A stretch of 64,000 nt of DNA from Zelopaecilomyces penicillatus. Its lineage: Eukaryota > Ascomycota > Sordariomycetes > Hypocreales > Pseudodiploosporaceae. Under the pieces are notes generated by a model. The model was not told where the DNA came from, did not search any database, and worked only from the letters and a program-made list of their open reading frames with translations. Of this stretch, positions 1 through 10,085 are shown piece after piece. The position numbers were made by a program, and so were the translations under genes. How positions within the stretch are numbered: position 1 is the stretch's first letter; every line of letters begins with the position of its first letter. The DNA lies in assembly GCA_005765155.1 (NCBI GenBank), contig VCCP01000005.1, positions 4,464,001 to 4,528,000 on the forward strand, in the 5' to 3' direction.

Positions 1-565
1 CGTGGGACCACTTCAACGTTTACAAAAGACGATATGTATAAAATCCTCCACGATACATCGTCTGCACTTGCATACTTGGTAGATAAAAATGTCGTTCACA
101 ATGACATCAAGCCAAGAAACATTGCCTATTCTCCTGAGCGCGGGGCCGTGCTTTTGGATTTTGGCATGGCCACGATTGGCACGCATCGAGGAGCACCGGG
201 AGGAACACCTTGGTACCTCCCCCCAGAATTTATGGAAGACCAAACGCGTGGTTTCCCAGGGGATGTCTTTGCCTTGGGTATTACAATGCTCTACGTACTT
301 GGGGTGATCAAGTCCCCCGAAGTTAGAGGTCAGGGCTGGCCCTTTCATGAAGTATTCAACCGTCGATCCGAATCTCGCGGGCACATGGCGCGCTGGCTGG
401 ACTCCGTTTCCGTGAACAGAATGAGGCTGACTGGACAAGATAGAATCCTTGGTACATAAAATGCTTGATGCAGAAAGATTATTGAGAATCGAAGCCAAAA
501 TGATTGTATCAGCGCTCCGAGTTTTGGAAGTTGATGGTTTACGATCCTTGGCGGAAATCTGTTAA
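1..565 (+). CDS. Protein kinase C-terminal part, 5'-truncated by window edge, frame interrupted
   Basis: The frame is open from base 1, so the gene starts outside the window. It carries the catalytic loop HNDIKPRN (Asp base and Asn present), the DFG metal-binding motif, a PPE version of the APE motif, and a helix-F-like segment (DVFALG). This is a eukaryotic-type Ser/Thr kinase C-lobe of the divergent kind common in fungi. The first frame stops at 457-459, but the next frame, from about 431 to the TAA at 563-565, continues with a plausible end of a kinase domain (ESLVHKMLDAERLLRIEA). Either a frameshift lies between 431 and 457, or an 88-base intron at 352-439 (GTATTC donor, GCTGAC branch-like site, CAAG acceptor) joins the frames in phase. 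The skipped stretch itself looks like kinase sequence, which slightly favours a frameshift and hence a pseudogene. Substrate and pathway are unknown. Confidence 0.7.
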
Positions 566-1038
566 CGACTCTTGTTAGGTACCTAGGCAGACATCGTCTC
601 ATCAGCATTCCGGCTCGCCTACTTCTTGACAAGAAACATAAATCCACCAACAGGAGTCTTCATATTCGCAGTAATTAAATCCAGATTGCATACATTAGAC
701 TAAAAAAAGCCATCTGTACTAATTCATAGTGTTTTACATTATAGAGTTTAGTGTAAATGGTCACACCTGTCTTAGGTGAAGACCCTGGCAGTGGCGCGCG
801 TTGCATGAATCACATGCTACCTGTGCCATTACGTAGCAACCTCACCAGCCGTGCGTCAAGCCCGCACTCAACCTCAACCTCAACATCAACGGCAGTGACA
901 ACACCACCACCAACACCAACACTAGCACTTTTAACAGCCCACATTCGCCAGCCGTGAGCATCTTGGCTCCTGCACGCCCGAGAATGCTCTCCTCCTAGAA
1001 TAACAAACCAGAGCCTTGAAGGCGTGGATGACGCTACA
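566..1038. other. Intergenic region upstream of the STB6-like gene
   Basis: No convincing gene is seen. From 958 to 1038 the frame of the downstream gene stays open without an ATG, and it reads plausibly (QSLEGVDDAT just before the first Met). The true start may therefore lie in an upstream exon here. A CA/AAC-rich low-complexity tract lies at about 868-925. Confidence 0.5.
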
Positions 1039-3788
1039 ATGGCATTTGTGCTCCCGTTTTCCCCAGATGGCAGGGCCCATCGCGATGAGGATCCTTGGCC
1101 GGTCAAGGGTTCTGATCGCCGACTATCTCGAGCTGCCACCACTGTTCCCCATGATGGGACTTCGACGCCAACTGAGCTACCTACGCCCGAGGCGATAGGG
1201 AAGACGGTGCTACCCACTGCCCATCCTTGCAGACACCTTGCATTTCCGGACCCCGTAGCGTTCAGGTGAGAACGAGGCGAGAAGCGCATGTATATGCCTC
1301 AATGTCCGAGCTAATGATTCCCAGATACCTCGAAGAAGATCCGTGTGCCGAAGTTGTCCAGCGTCGAAGTGTTCTCCGTGGCTACGAACTCTACCTAGTT
1401 GAACAGTGGGCCTGTTCAAGGCAATCGCCTACGCTTGTCATAGCTACCTATACCGGTGATGAGGAACACTCCATTGTTGTCGGCATTTTATCCGTCCCGG
1501 AAGATGAAGGATTATGGTCCGCCAGGTTGCGAATCTATCTCAGGGCAGCGGACCAAAATTATGCTCGTCCCAAGCAAACGGAGCTTGGCCAGCTTATGGT
1601 CACAAACCTGAGCAGTTTTCCATCTGCCCTCACAGTTATCCCGGTTCCCGATGGCGATATCAAGAAGCACCGGCATACCTTCATCGTCAACGAAGACCTG
1701 AAGCGGCTAGGATGTTCAGGGCGGTCTGGACTAGCCCTTACAGATCCAACCGAGGCGACACAGGCCAAGTTTCAGCAACTATACAAGACAAGTGATCGAA
1801 TACCATTCTTTCAATCCGTGATAGAACTCATCAAGCTGTGCCAGATTGCTCTGTACATGTTCGAAAAATTGGACCATGAGTACGTTGACGGCCTGTTATG
1901 CGATGTGACCGAGCGGGCGGTCAGCAATTGGTGGACCGAGGTCGGTGCGGAGCATTACAATTTTGAACCTACAGATGGCATCCTTGGGCCTTCAACTGTG
2001 GCGGCATTGCTTGGAATGCTCATGGGGGCGAGAAATCGACTTCACTGGCAAGGCGCACCGGTCTCAAAGGATGTCTTTGAAATTGAGTGTACGAAACGAG
2101 GCATCGCCTACTTCCAAAAATCACAAAAGCTAGACAAAACACGACGATTAGACCGTCAAACCCTCTTTCGGCTACATACAGCAACGGCCAAAGCAGCGGC
2201 AGGCGAAGGTTGGAGAGTGCAAAAGGCAGTCAAATCGACAGTATCTGAAATTGGAGGCAAGAGGGGAGAAATAGTCCTAGACATGGTATCTGGCAAGGAT
2301 AAGGGTGGTCTTGCTGATGTCGAGACATTAGACATTGACAAGTTTATCAATCTAGCATACGGAGAGAGACCGAAGTGGCTGTGGCATGGCAAACCGCGCA
2401 GGACGCCATTGGATCATCATCACCATGACCAGGGCATCAACAACACTTCTCTAGCTAAAACCGACGCTTTCAGCCAGGTAGCTAAGCGCACGCACTCCTT
2501 GCCTGTCGAGGATGACCCTGAAGCGAAGCGGAAAGATGAGTTGCTTTCCCCGGATTCTGGACCTCCTACTCGTGCCGCCACTACTGTTGCCGAGAGCCCC
2601 GGGGAGAGAGATGCACTACGGAGGACAGTTTTCAAGAGTGTGGCTGGGAAAATGAGCGATGCTCGGTCCGGTCTGGGCAGGATAAAAGATGTGGTAGGAG
2701 GAGGAAGACGAGGTCATACCAGCCGCCATTCTGTATCGACAAGGGATGAGTTTTCCGACATTGGAAATGGCACCAGTCACGGTCCTTTTAATCCACCACA
2801 AAACTCTGGCTTGGTGACTGCTCCACTTCCTGTGGGTAGAGCTTTTACTTGGAAGAATAAGCCTGAGGAATATCTTACTGCCATCAAACGGGGCGACCCA
2901 GATGCTTTGCCTGGGCTACGGGAGGTTTCTCAAGGCTCTTCATCCACAGTCGAGTCAAACTATCCAAAGGGAGCGGAAGAAACTCAGAAGTTTTCGGATC
3001 AGGAGGAGCCACAAGATGTCAACAGCAATGAGGCACACAAGGATATAAGTAGGCAAGCACCGTCAACTGTTCCATCAGCGATAGATGAGAGCGAGCCAGA
3101 AGGCCGCATTGTCGAGAAAGAGTGCATCATAGATTCGAAGTCGCATATACTTTCACGGCGACATAGCTGCGATGTATCACAACTCTTGATGGGACACGTG
3201 CTAAATGAGAACCGGTGGGCTCGGCGTATGTCTTTTGGAGACGCCGAGCAAGCTATCCTAACATGGGAGGAAATATTTGAAGTAGGGGATATTGAAGATG
3301 TTGGTGTCGGCATTGCTGCCACGGCGCAATCAGAAGCCGTCCTGTACCTCTCCCAACAAGCTCAGGACATTGTCTCTCAAATTGAGCCCTGGGTTGACAG
3401 AAACATCCGGATGGTGAGAGCACTTGATGAGCGATACGGGCGAGACAAGGCAGACCTCCACAGTCTTTACTCACAACTCAACGAGGCTTGTCAGCGAGTG
3501 CGATACAGCTCTGATGAGATTTTGGCGGAGGAGCGGGCGACACTGACGGAGAGCGTCAAGGACATTGAGGCGCTTGTAGCGCGTCTCGAGTATGAGATCA
3601 ACTCACTCGTGCAAAAAACAAACGATGTGGAAGATGGTATCCTCAACTTTGCGAGGCAGGTGGAGGATATGGAGAGGAGGGCGGATGAGTTGAAGGTCCA
3701 GCTGGAGTCGGAGAGCTGGCTGCACTGGTTTGTCAGGACATTGACTGGTGTAGGCACAGGGCCCAACATAACGAGGTCGACGGCATGA
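1039..3788 (+). CDS. STB6-like fungal protein with C-terminal coiled coil
   Basis: Two exons, 1039-1265 and 1325-3788, joined over a 59-base intron (GTGAGA donor, CTAATG branch-like site, CCAG acceptor), give 896 residues. The join reads DPVAFR then YLEEDP and restores a continuous domain. Residues from about 65 to 410 resemble the N-terminal domain of STB6, a yeast Sin3-binding protein: YLVEQWACSR, NLSSFPSALTVI, LLCDVTE and the highly conserved-looking LGMLMGARNRL. The middle (about 420-700) is polar and low complexity, with a short His run. The last 150 residues are rich in heptad-like Glu/Arg/Leu and probably form a coiled coil. A role in transcription or signalling through Sin3-type complexes is inferred from the name-giving yeast protein only. 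ATG 1039 is the first in frame, but the open frame extends upstream to 958, so a further 5' exon is possible. Confidence 0.78.
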
Positions 3789-4389
3789 AATTGCACATAT
3801 TATGATGTAGCATTGCTGGGAGTTTTTATTTCTTTTGCTTTTGGACAGCTCTCTGTTGCTGTATCATTTTCTTTTGATTCCTCACAGCGAGCTCTTGCAC
3901 GTACAGTTTGGGTTTCATTTCTTATTTCTTTCAGTTCTTCATTTGGCGGGGGCATGGCGTTGGGCAGTTTTGAACAGTCTCTTGTTTTCCTTTGGCATAC
4001 GAATACAGGGAATTACTACATGAGGGAGGCGTTGAAGGGGGGAATAAATCGTTTCTATAGAGGAGATGTGTACGTTATTTGATTACTCGTCATGATACCG
4101 AACTATAGCTCGGTACTCTTTTTTTATGTTTTATACAAGCCTCATCTCAAGAGGCGCACCTCCTCGTTCGACTACAAAACGGCCGTGAGATATTGACAAC
4201 GGCCGAATCCCAGAGCCAAGCAACGTTTTTTCTTCTCTTTCATACACACCACCTGTGCGTGCCCAGGTACTCGTACAACATTATGTATCCGTTTCTCCTT
4301 GATATGTGTGTGTTTTCGTTCTTCCCGTCAGCCATGTCTTCGTCGATGCCCATTGAGAAACTTCTTCTCTCTCTCACTCCCACTCTTTC

Positions 4390-4422
<33 letters not shown>

Positions 4423-4547
4423 AACTCTCACTCTCTCTCTACCGGAGTTGGGAAGATGGGGAAAAAAGCTGCCAGGTTTATGAGGGGCGTGTGGTCGAGA
4501 GTGGGCGGGACATTTTCTTGGTTATTGTGAAAACGGTGTCGTCCTGT
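3789..4547. other. Convergent 3' intergenic region
   Basis: This lies between the 3' ends of the STB6-like gene (+) and tim10 (-). It is T-rich near 3800-3900, as expected of 3' untranslated sequence, and contains the AT/GT microsatellite described separately. No gene seen. Confidence 0.6.
4391..4422. repeat. (AT)n(GT)n compound microsatellite
   Basis: Eight AT units at 4391-4406 run directly into eight GT units at 4407-4422, flanked by CT-rich sequence. It lies in the 3' region shared by two convergent genes. Confidence 0.95.
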
Positions 4548-4964
4548 TTAGAACATGCCACCGCCACCCTGCTGAGGAGCACCTCCCATGCCCATAGCCT
4601 GACCCTGCTGCTGCATGATCTCGCTAATCTTCATGGATGTGTCGAGGAACTTTGCGGTGCAGCGGTCGAGGCAGACGGACTCGCCTTTGTTGAGCTCACC
4701 CTCGCGGTAGTCGGTGGGGATGCACTTTTTCTGGCAAGCTTTTTGGAGACTGTAAAAAGGGAAATGAGTTAGCAAGTTGATGAGTAATTTTTTGGCGTAT
4801 ATACTAAAATTGGGGGAGGATTGGGGAATAATGAGGGAATTGAAAGAAAAAGACGTTATTGCGTACCGGTTGTAGGTGTCGGCCATCATGCGCATTTCGC
4901 CCTCAACGGCGGCAATCTTCTGCTCTGAGGTCGGCTGCGACCGTCCCATTCCGAGGAAAGACAT
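4548..4964 (-). CDS. tim10: Mitochondrial inner membrane translocase subunit Tim10
   Basis: Two exons on the minus strand, 4964-4867 and 4749-4548, flank a 117-base intron (GTACGC donor, CAG acceptor) and encode 99 residues. The unspliced frame happens to stay open through the intron. The protein has the twin CX3C signature of small Tim chaperones, with Cys38/Cys42 and Cys59/Cys63 spaced as in Tim10 (CQKKC and CLDRC). The Tim9-Tim10 hexamer escorts hydrophobic carrier and beta-barrel precursors across the intermembrane space to TIM22 or SAM; the protein is imported through Mia40-dependent disulfide formation. The tail is Gly/Gln/Met-rich and ends in GGGGMF, as in many fungal Tim10 proteins. 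Length is close to the usual 90-95 residues. Upstream, at 5040-5080, lies a GTT/GAT-rich tract that may be part of the leader. Confidence 0.93.
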   Translation of the reverse strand: MSFLGMGRSQPTSEQKIAAVEGEMRMMADTYNRYAITSFSFNSLIIPQSSPNFSIYAKKLLINLLTHFPFYSLQKACQKKCIPTDYREGELNKGESVCLDRCTAKFLDTSMKISEIMQQQGQAMGMGGAPQQGGGGMF

Positions 4965-6042
4965 TTTTGCGGTAGTTTGTGTGTGTTAGGCGTAAAGGGG
5001 ATGAGGATTGATGGTCGTGGTTGGTCAGGGGTTGGTTTGTTGTTGTTGTTGATGATGATGATGGTGATGATGATGATGGCAAGATGGGCGTCTGGCTTGG
5101 GCGGCGCTCCAAACGGAGCAGCCAGTTTGCGCCGGAGTGTAAAATTTCCCTATTATCGGTCCAATGCATGCTTGGGATTGATTACGTGAGGGTGTCTTAT
5201 CTTATCGATAACACGCGGCTACTTTTCCACTATAGTACCCATACAATGAGACCAAGGATTCTATCACAGAGACATTTACGGTTACATATATGGTTATATG
5301 TGCACTTGGGGGAGATATCTTTCATTACATATTGTCTTTCAATCTTAATGTAAATTTTTATTAAGAAAGGTGGCGGGCAGAAAACACGTACAGAGTCAAC
5401 ACCGTGTGCGACAACACCAACAGTAAACACCACAGACACACACACACACAGTGACACACTCAAGTTTGCCCATGCCAAGTCGATGAGCTGTGTTGTCCAC
5501 CAGCCAGTGGCGCTTGTGCAGAGCTGCAAAGACACGTCAGAAATATTCATTTGAAAGCAAAAAAAAGGCGGCCGCAGAATGGGCGGGCTCGATAACGTCT
5601 TTTTTTTTTTAAAAGCGACGAGATATGTTGGAATGATGAGACATGAGGTAAAGCTTTGTGGCACGACTAAATGACCGAGAGTTGTCACCGCCCCCCCCCC
5701 TATTGGAGTGTGTCATTCATACTATTCCATATACCATATGGTCATAAAAACCGACCTTCACCGGCTCTTCCATTACACCCGTCAGTCATCCGTAACACCG
5801 ATGGACAAGTAGATACCCTGCTTGCTTGTCACTCCCTGCGCATAGTCTTTTTGATTTTTGTACACCAGCGCTAGGGAAGTTTTTTTCCTGGGGTAACCGC
5901 GAGCACGCATTCATTGGAACCACAAACTATCGGTGTCAGAAAAAGGACTGCACCGAGCCGGTCCTGTTCTGTCCTGGCCCCCCCATGCGTCGCACTTTGA
6001 CGATTCATTCCTACCCTGGTCGCCTTATGTTGGTGTCTCAAT

Positions 6043-6072
6043 CCCCCCCCCCCCGGGGGGGGGGGGGGGGGG
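6043..6072. repeat. Perfect C12-G18 inverted homopolymer
   Basis: Twelve C (6043-6054) are followed with no spacer by eighteen G (6055-6072). The block is self-complementary over 24 bases. The exact run lengths may be affected by sequencing or assembly error. Confidence 0.9.
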
Positions 6073-7891
6073 TTCTAGTCTCGTCATTGATAGAGCTGGG
6101 GGAAAGTAAATGATGGAAGCGGTGGAGCAGATGACGCTAGAAGACAAAGAGGATAGGAGTGGTAAGTAGGCATGTTTTGGACTAGAACTTGGATAAGTTA
6201 TGAGCAAAGAAAACTAGCAGGCGTGTCACTGATGCTGAAAGTGTAGTATTGGACATTGTACTCGAAACGTGTATTCATGTGAGGCGGTTGTTGGTGGTAA
6301 TGGTACAATGACAGGCTTTCGTCGATATATTCCGCGATGATTTGCTATGACTTTTGTATTTAACATGGGTGTTAATGGAATTGAATGTGATAACAAGCAT
6401 TGACATATTTGATGTGTACCTACTGTGCAGGTGAAAATCTTCGTGTGGTTCCCCATCTATGACTCGACCGCAAATCATTAAAAAACAGCCACGTCGTACC
6501 TCGCAGGTCTACCAGTTATGAATCACGACCATCTATTTCAAATCATTAGATAAAAAGAGAAATTTAATTGTGAGTTTACTAATTCAAGGCAGCAAGTAGT
6601 AGGGCTAGCTACATCTACAACTTGATTCCATGCTCTATGCACCAGCACCAGCACGGCCACCCGAGTATGCGGCCGTTACCAAGGACAAGCCAAGCTAAAG
6701 CACTCGTATCCTGCAATTCCCTTGTACCTTATTTTCACGCCCAGGCACAGGGCTTGCTTTATGACTTCCCTATGACTCAAACGCCAGGGCACAAGGTCAG
6801 GAATAATAACATGGACGACTGTGTGTAATCGATAGGTATGTAGCTATCCACGAACATGCCCAGATAACCTTTCAAACAAGGAGGTAAAGGGGGAATCTCT
6901 TCCATCGCAGCAGAAAAAAAAAGGCTGGACAAGAAACAGAAACAGGGATGAGGGTGCTTGGCTGATGGTCCAGTGGGTGCCATTATTTGCATTGGCCTGC
7001 TGCGGCCCGTTTTCTCTCTTGCCCTTGGAGCGGGAGTGGCATTGAGCTATTTTATATCAGTCATGATCCTGGTCAACTTGGTGTGTACTGTGTATGTATG
7101 TGTGTGTATGTATATTTCTTGAAAAGAACTGGGAGCAGGCAGATACTACAGATTAATCTGTTTTATAAGGCTCAGTCTTGACTATGATTATCATGGAAAC
7201 AATCACTCGATTATACTATTTGATGTGCAGTAATTGCCCAGAAACCAAACTCGGATTACCTATCTCGGCACCCTGACTAGACCACCTGAATTCCTGGCCG
7301 ATAAACTCAAGGCCTCATTTCGGAGCGACTCATCCACGCTTTGGGGGGGTCAGCAAAAAATGCGCACCATGGATGGAAGCGGCAACGTCTGGGGCCGGTT
7401 TAGTAGGTAGGCTTATGTCCTCCGTAATAAACCTCATGTACCACCAATCGCAATTGAAAAATGAACGGAATGGATGGGATGGGTTGGTTTTCGGTATACC
7501 TACTACCTAATAGCGCACGAATCAATCGGCCCCCGACCGACCTTTCACACACCGACTGTTTGTTTTTTTGGGTTTGCCTTATCGGGCTACTACCTACTTA
7601 TTAACGAACTTGCGTGAAGCGGTGCGTGAGCACTGGCGTGAGGTTTTGTCTTTGTAGATACAGAATGATACAATATTACTTCATGTGTACCGCTATAATC
7701 AACCGTCATATCCGTTGTACCGTTGTGTCATGTATTGTTGTATCAGATGTATCTCTCAAAGGTACATTTCACAATTTTTTTTTTCCATCGGGCTTCCCCT
7801 CCTCCGATTGCCCCTCCTCTCCCCACCGACCCCTCCCTCACTGCCTACTGGCTGGCTGGCTGGTCCCTGTACCTGATTGATGGGCTGGTTA

Positions 7892-7915
7892 ATTGATTGA
7901 TTGATTGATTGATTG
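7892..7915. repeat. (ATTG)n tetranucleotide microsatellite
   Basis: About six tandem ATTG units, preceded at 7847-7862 by four CTGG-type units. It lies within the long upstream region of the APRT gene. Confidence 0.9.
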
Positions 7916-8269
7916 CATCTGACAACACCAGAACACCAGCTTGTTGTTATCATCTACTGTACCTACCTTACCTATCTTACGTAGAAGAAGAAGGAGTAAT
8001 ATATATAGAGAGAGAGAGATACAAGGCTGGGGAACAGCTCACACAGCGCATTGATGGGGCTGCAATGCGTTGCACACTAGGTAGCTGCGAAACAAGCACA
8101 CAGCAGGCACAGCACAGCACGGTACACCGCGCGCCCTGTAAATGCCACTCACTGCCACCGCTGTAACCACTGTAACCACTCAACCACTCTATCCCAGGCA
8201 CGCCATGCCAGTTCACTTAACGTTATCTTCTGCCGCTTATCCTGCCCACCCCAGAAATTCACACCACCC

Positions 8270-8459
8270 CAACCCAAAATCTTTCTTCTCTACTACCCTC
8301 CTCCTCGTCTGTTTGTCTGCCTGCCTGCCTGACTCCTCTCTCCTCCTTTTATCTCTCTCTTTCTTCACTCCCTCTCTTCCTCTCACCCTCATCCTGCTCA
8401 CCTCTCGCTTCCTCTTCCTCCCCCTCCCCTCGCCTCTCTCTGGCTCTGTTCTTCTCACC
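8270..8459 (+). promoter_or_regulatory. Pyrimidine-rich leader of the APRT gene
   Basis: About 190 bases dominated by C and T end directly at the ATG (CACC before ATG). CT-rich tracts next to start sites are typical of highly expressed filamentous fungal genes. The transcription start itself cannot be placed. Confidence 0.5.
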
Positions 8460-9212
8460 ATGACCGTCTCCAACAACACCACAGATAACAACACCACAAC
8501 CACTCTCACCAGCCAAGATGCCTCGGGACGACAGCCCTCCACCACCGCCTCCGCCGCCGCCCAACTCGCCAGTGCACAGGTGAGCCTGCGCGAGGCTCTG
8601 CGCCGGTTCCCCGACTTCCCCATCCCCGGCATCAACTTCGTCGATATCATGCCCCTCTTCGCCAACCCTGCCACCCATGCCACTCTCTTGGATGCTCTCG
8701 AGTTGCAGATTTCTCAAGGCTTTGGCGGTGTCAAACCCGACGTGATTGTCGGTCTTGACGCCCGTGGCTTTCTCTTTGGGCCCGGCCTCGCCCTTCGCCT
8801 CGGCGTTGGATTTGCCGCTGTCAGAAAGTCGGGCAAACTTCCCGGCCCGTGCATCCAGGCTGAGTATGTCAAGGAGTACGGCACCGATCTGTTTCAGATG
8901 CAGCAGGATGCTATCCGTGAGGGCCAAAAGGTTCTTGTTGTAGACGACATTATTGCGACGGGTACGTGAATTCTCTTTCTATAATTATGGCCTATTCTCA
9001 AATGGTCTATAAAAAAGGTGAAATCTTGGACCGCATGTGAATGAGTCACTAACCTCGGCACTATAGGTGGCTCGGCCAAGGCAGCAGGAGATCTTGTTAC
9101 CCAACTCAAGGGCGAAATTATGGGCTATCTTTTCATTCTCGAGATCCCTGGCCTCGACGGCCGTGAGAAGCTTGGCGGTCGCCCCACGATCACCCTTTTG
9201 GAGGGGTGCTAA
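8460..9212 (+). CDS. Adenine phosphoribosyltransferase (EC 2.4.2.7)
   Basis: Exons 8460-8961 and 9067-9212 flank a 105-base intron (GTACGT donor, TATAG acceptor) that splits the PRPP-binding loop; together they encode 215 residues. The enzyme makes AMP from adenine and PRPP in cytosolic purine salvage. Diagnostic stretches are FPDFPIPGINFVDIMPLF near the start of the domain, GLDARGFLFGPGLA, AVRKSGKLPGP, and the PRPP motif VLVVDDIIATGGS reconstructed across the splice. The protein ends EIPGLDGREKLGG and then a short tail, as in the family. The first roughly 38 residues are a Thr/Ser/Asn-rich extension not found in the roughly 180-residue core enzymes. No later in-frame Met precedes the domain, so the extension belongs to the model unless another exon supplies the start. 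Confidence 0.93.
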
Positions 9213-10085
9213 AATCCCTCTGCTTCACGAAATACCGCCTCGGCAACACTTATATTGCCTCATATCACATGCTTCGACTACGAACACCCTAATACGGCTT
9301 GTGGCCGACTACACGAAGCCCAATGGTTGCCCCATTCGGAAGCCTAGGATACCGTTCGGACACCAACACGCTCTTGAAGCTGTGGCGGCGGATTTACAAC
9401 ACCTATTTTATTATTTCTTCCTTTAGGGGGGCCACATCAAAAACCTACACACTTTCAAACGCCAAGGTTTTTCTTCTTTTCCTTTTATAATGGACGGGCG
9501 TTTCAGGACTTTTCTTTTTTGCTTTACTATAAAAGTGTTTTTTTTTGTCTTTGTGCCGGGGAGTCTTGCTTTTCTTTTCATTTTCGCATAGTTATAGCAA
9601 ATAGACGTGGGAGAGAGACTAGCAAGGAGAGGTTTTGTGTGCTGATAGACCGCATTGCCTTGCCAAACGTACTGTGCAGGGCGCCTAAGAGTTGGTGCTG
9701 GACCGACTCTTGCGCTTTTTGGCTGTTACGATATACACATAATACGAATTGAGTTTGAGCATGCCAGTAATTATCAGTTATTTGATGAAAATTCCATTCT
9801 GCCTTGATCCAAATGTTTCCTTTCCAACAAAACACCATTCGCCTGCCTCGTTAAAATCCGAGCCGAACATATTTGACAGAATGTTGTACTCCACCAAATC
9901 CATCCATGATTTATCCATGATTCCTCCCGTGCTTCCTCCTTGATTTCATGCAAAAACCGTTTCCTGTATGTTGACAAATGCCCAAATACCGCCGTTATAA
10001 AAGAACCAAGGCGTACATACATATATATCTGACATGTCCATGTATATACATACATACCCCTATATCGTGTTCTTTTTCTCTTTCT
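9213..10085. other. Convergent 3' intergenic region
   Basis: AT- and T-rich sequence between the 3' ends of the APRT gene (+) and the mannosidase gene (-), consistent with two 3' untranslated regions. No gene seen. Confidence 0.6.

Larger units (their letters stand above)
4965..8459. other. Divergent intergenic region between tim10 and the APRT gene
   Basis: About 3.5 kb without a supportable gene. Frames are short and lack family resemblance. It holds several low-complexity tracts: C10 at 5691-5700, the C12/G18 block at 6043-6072, ATTG repeats at 7892-7915 and a long pyrimidine-rich leader at about 8270-8459. The outer parts must include both promoters. Confidence 0.6.

Noticed and set aside
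8237..8927. Minus-strand frames antisense to the APRT gene
   Set aside because: They mirror the CT-rich leader and coding sequence (Arg/Glu/Gly runs) and have no independent support.
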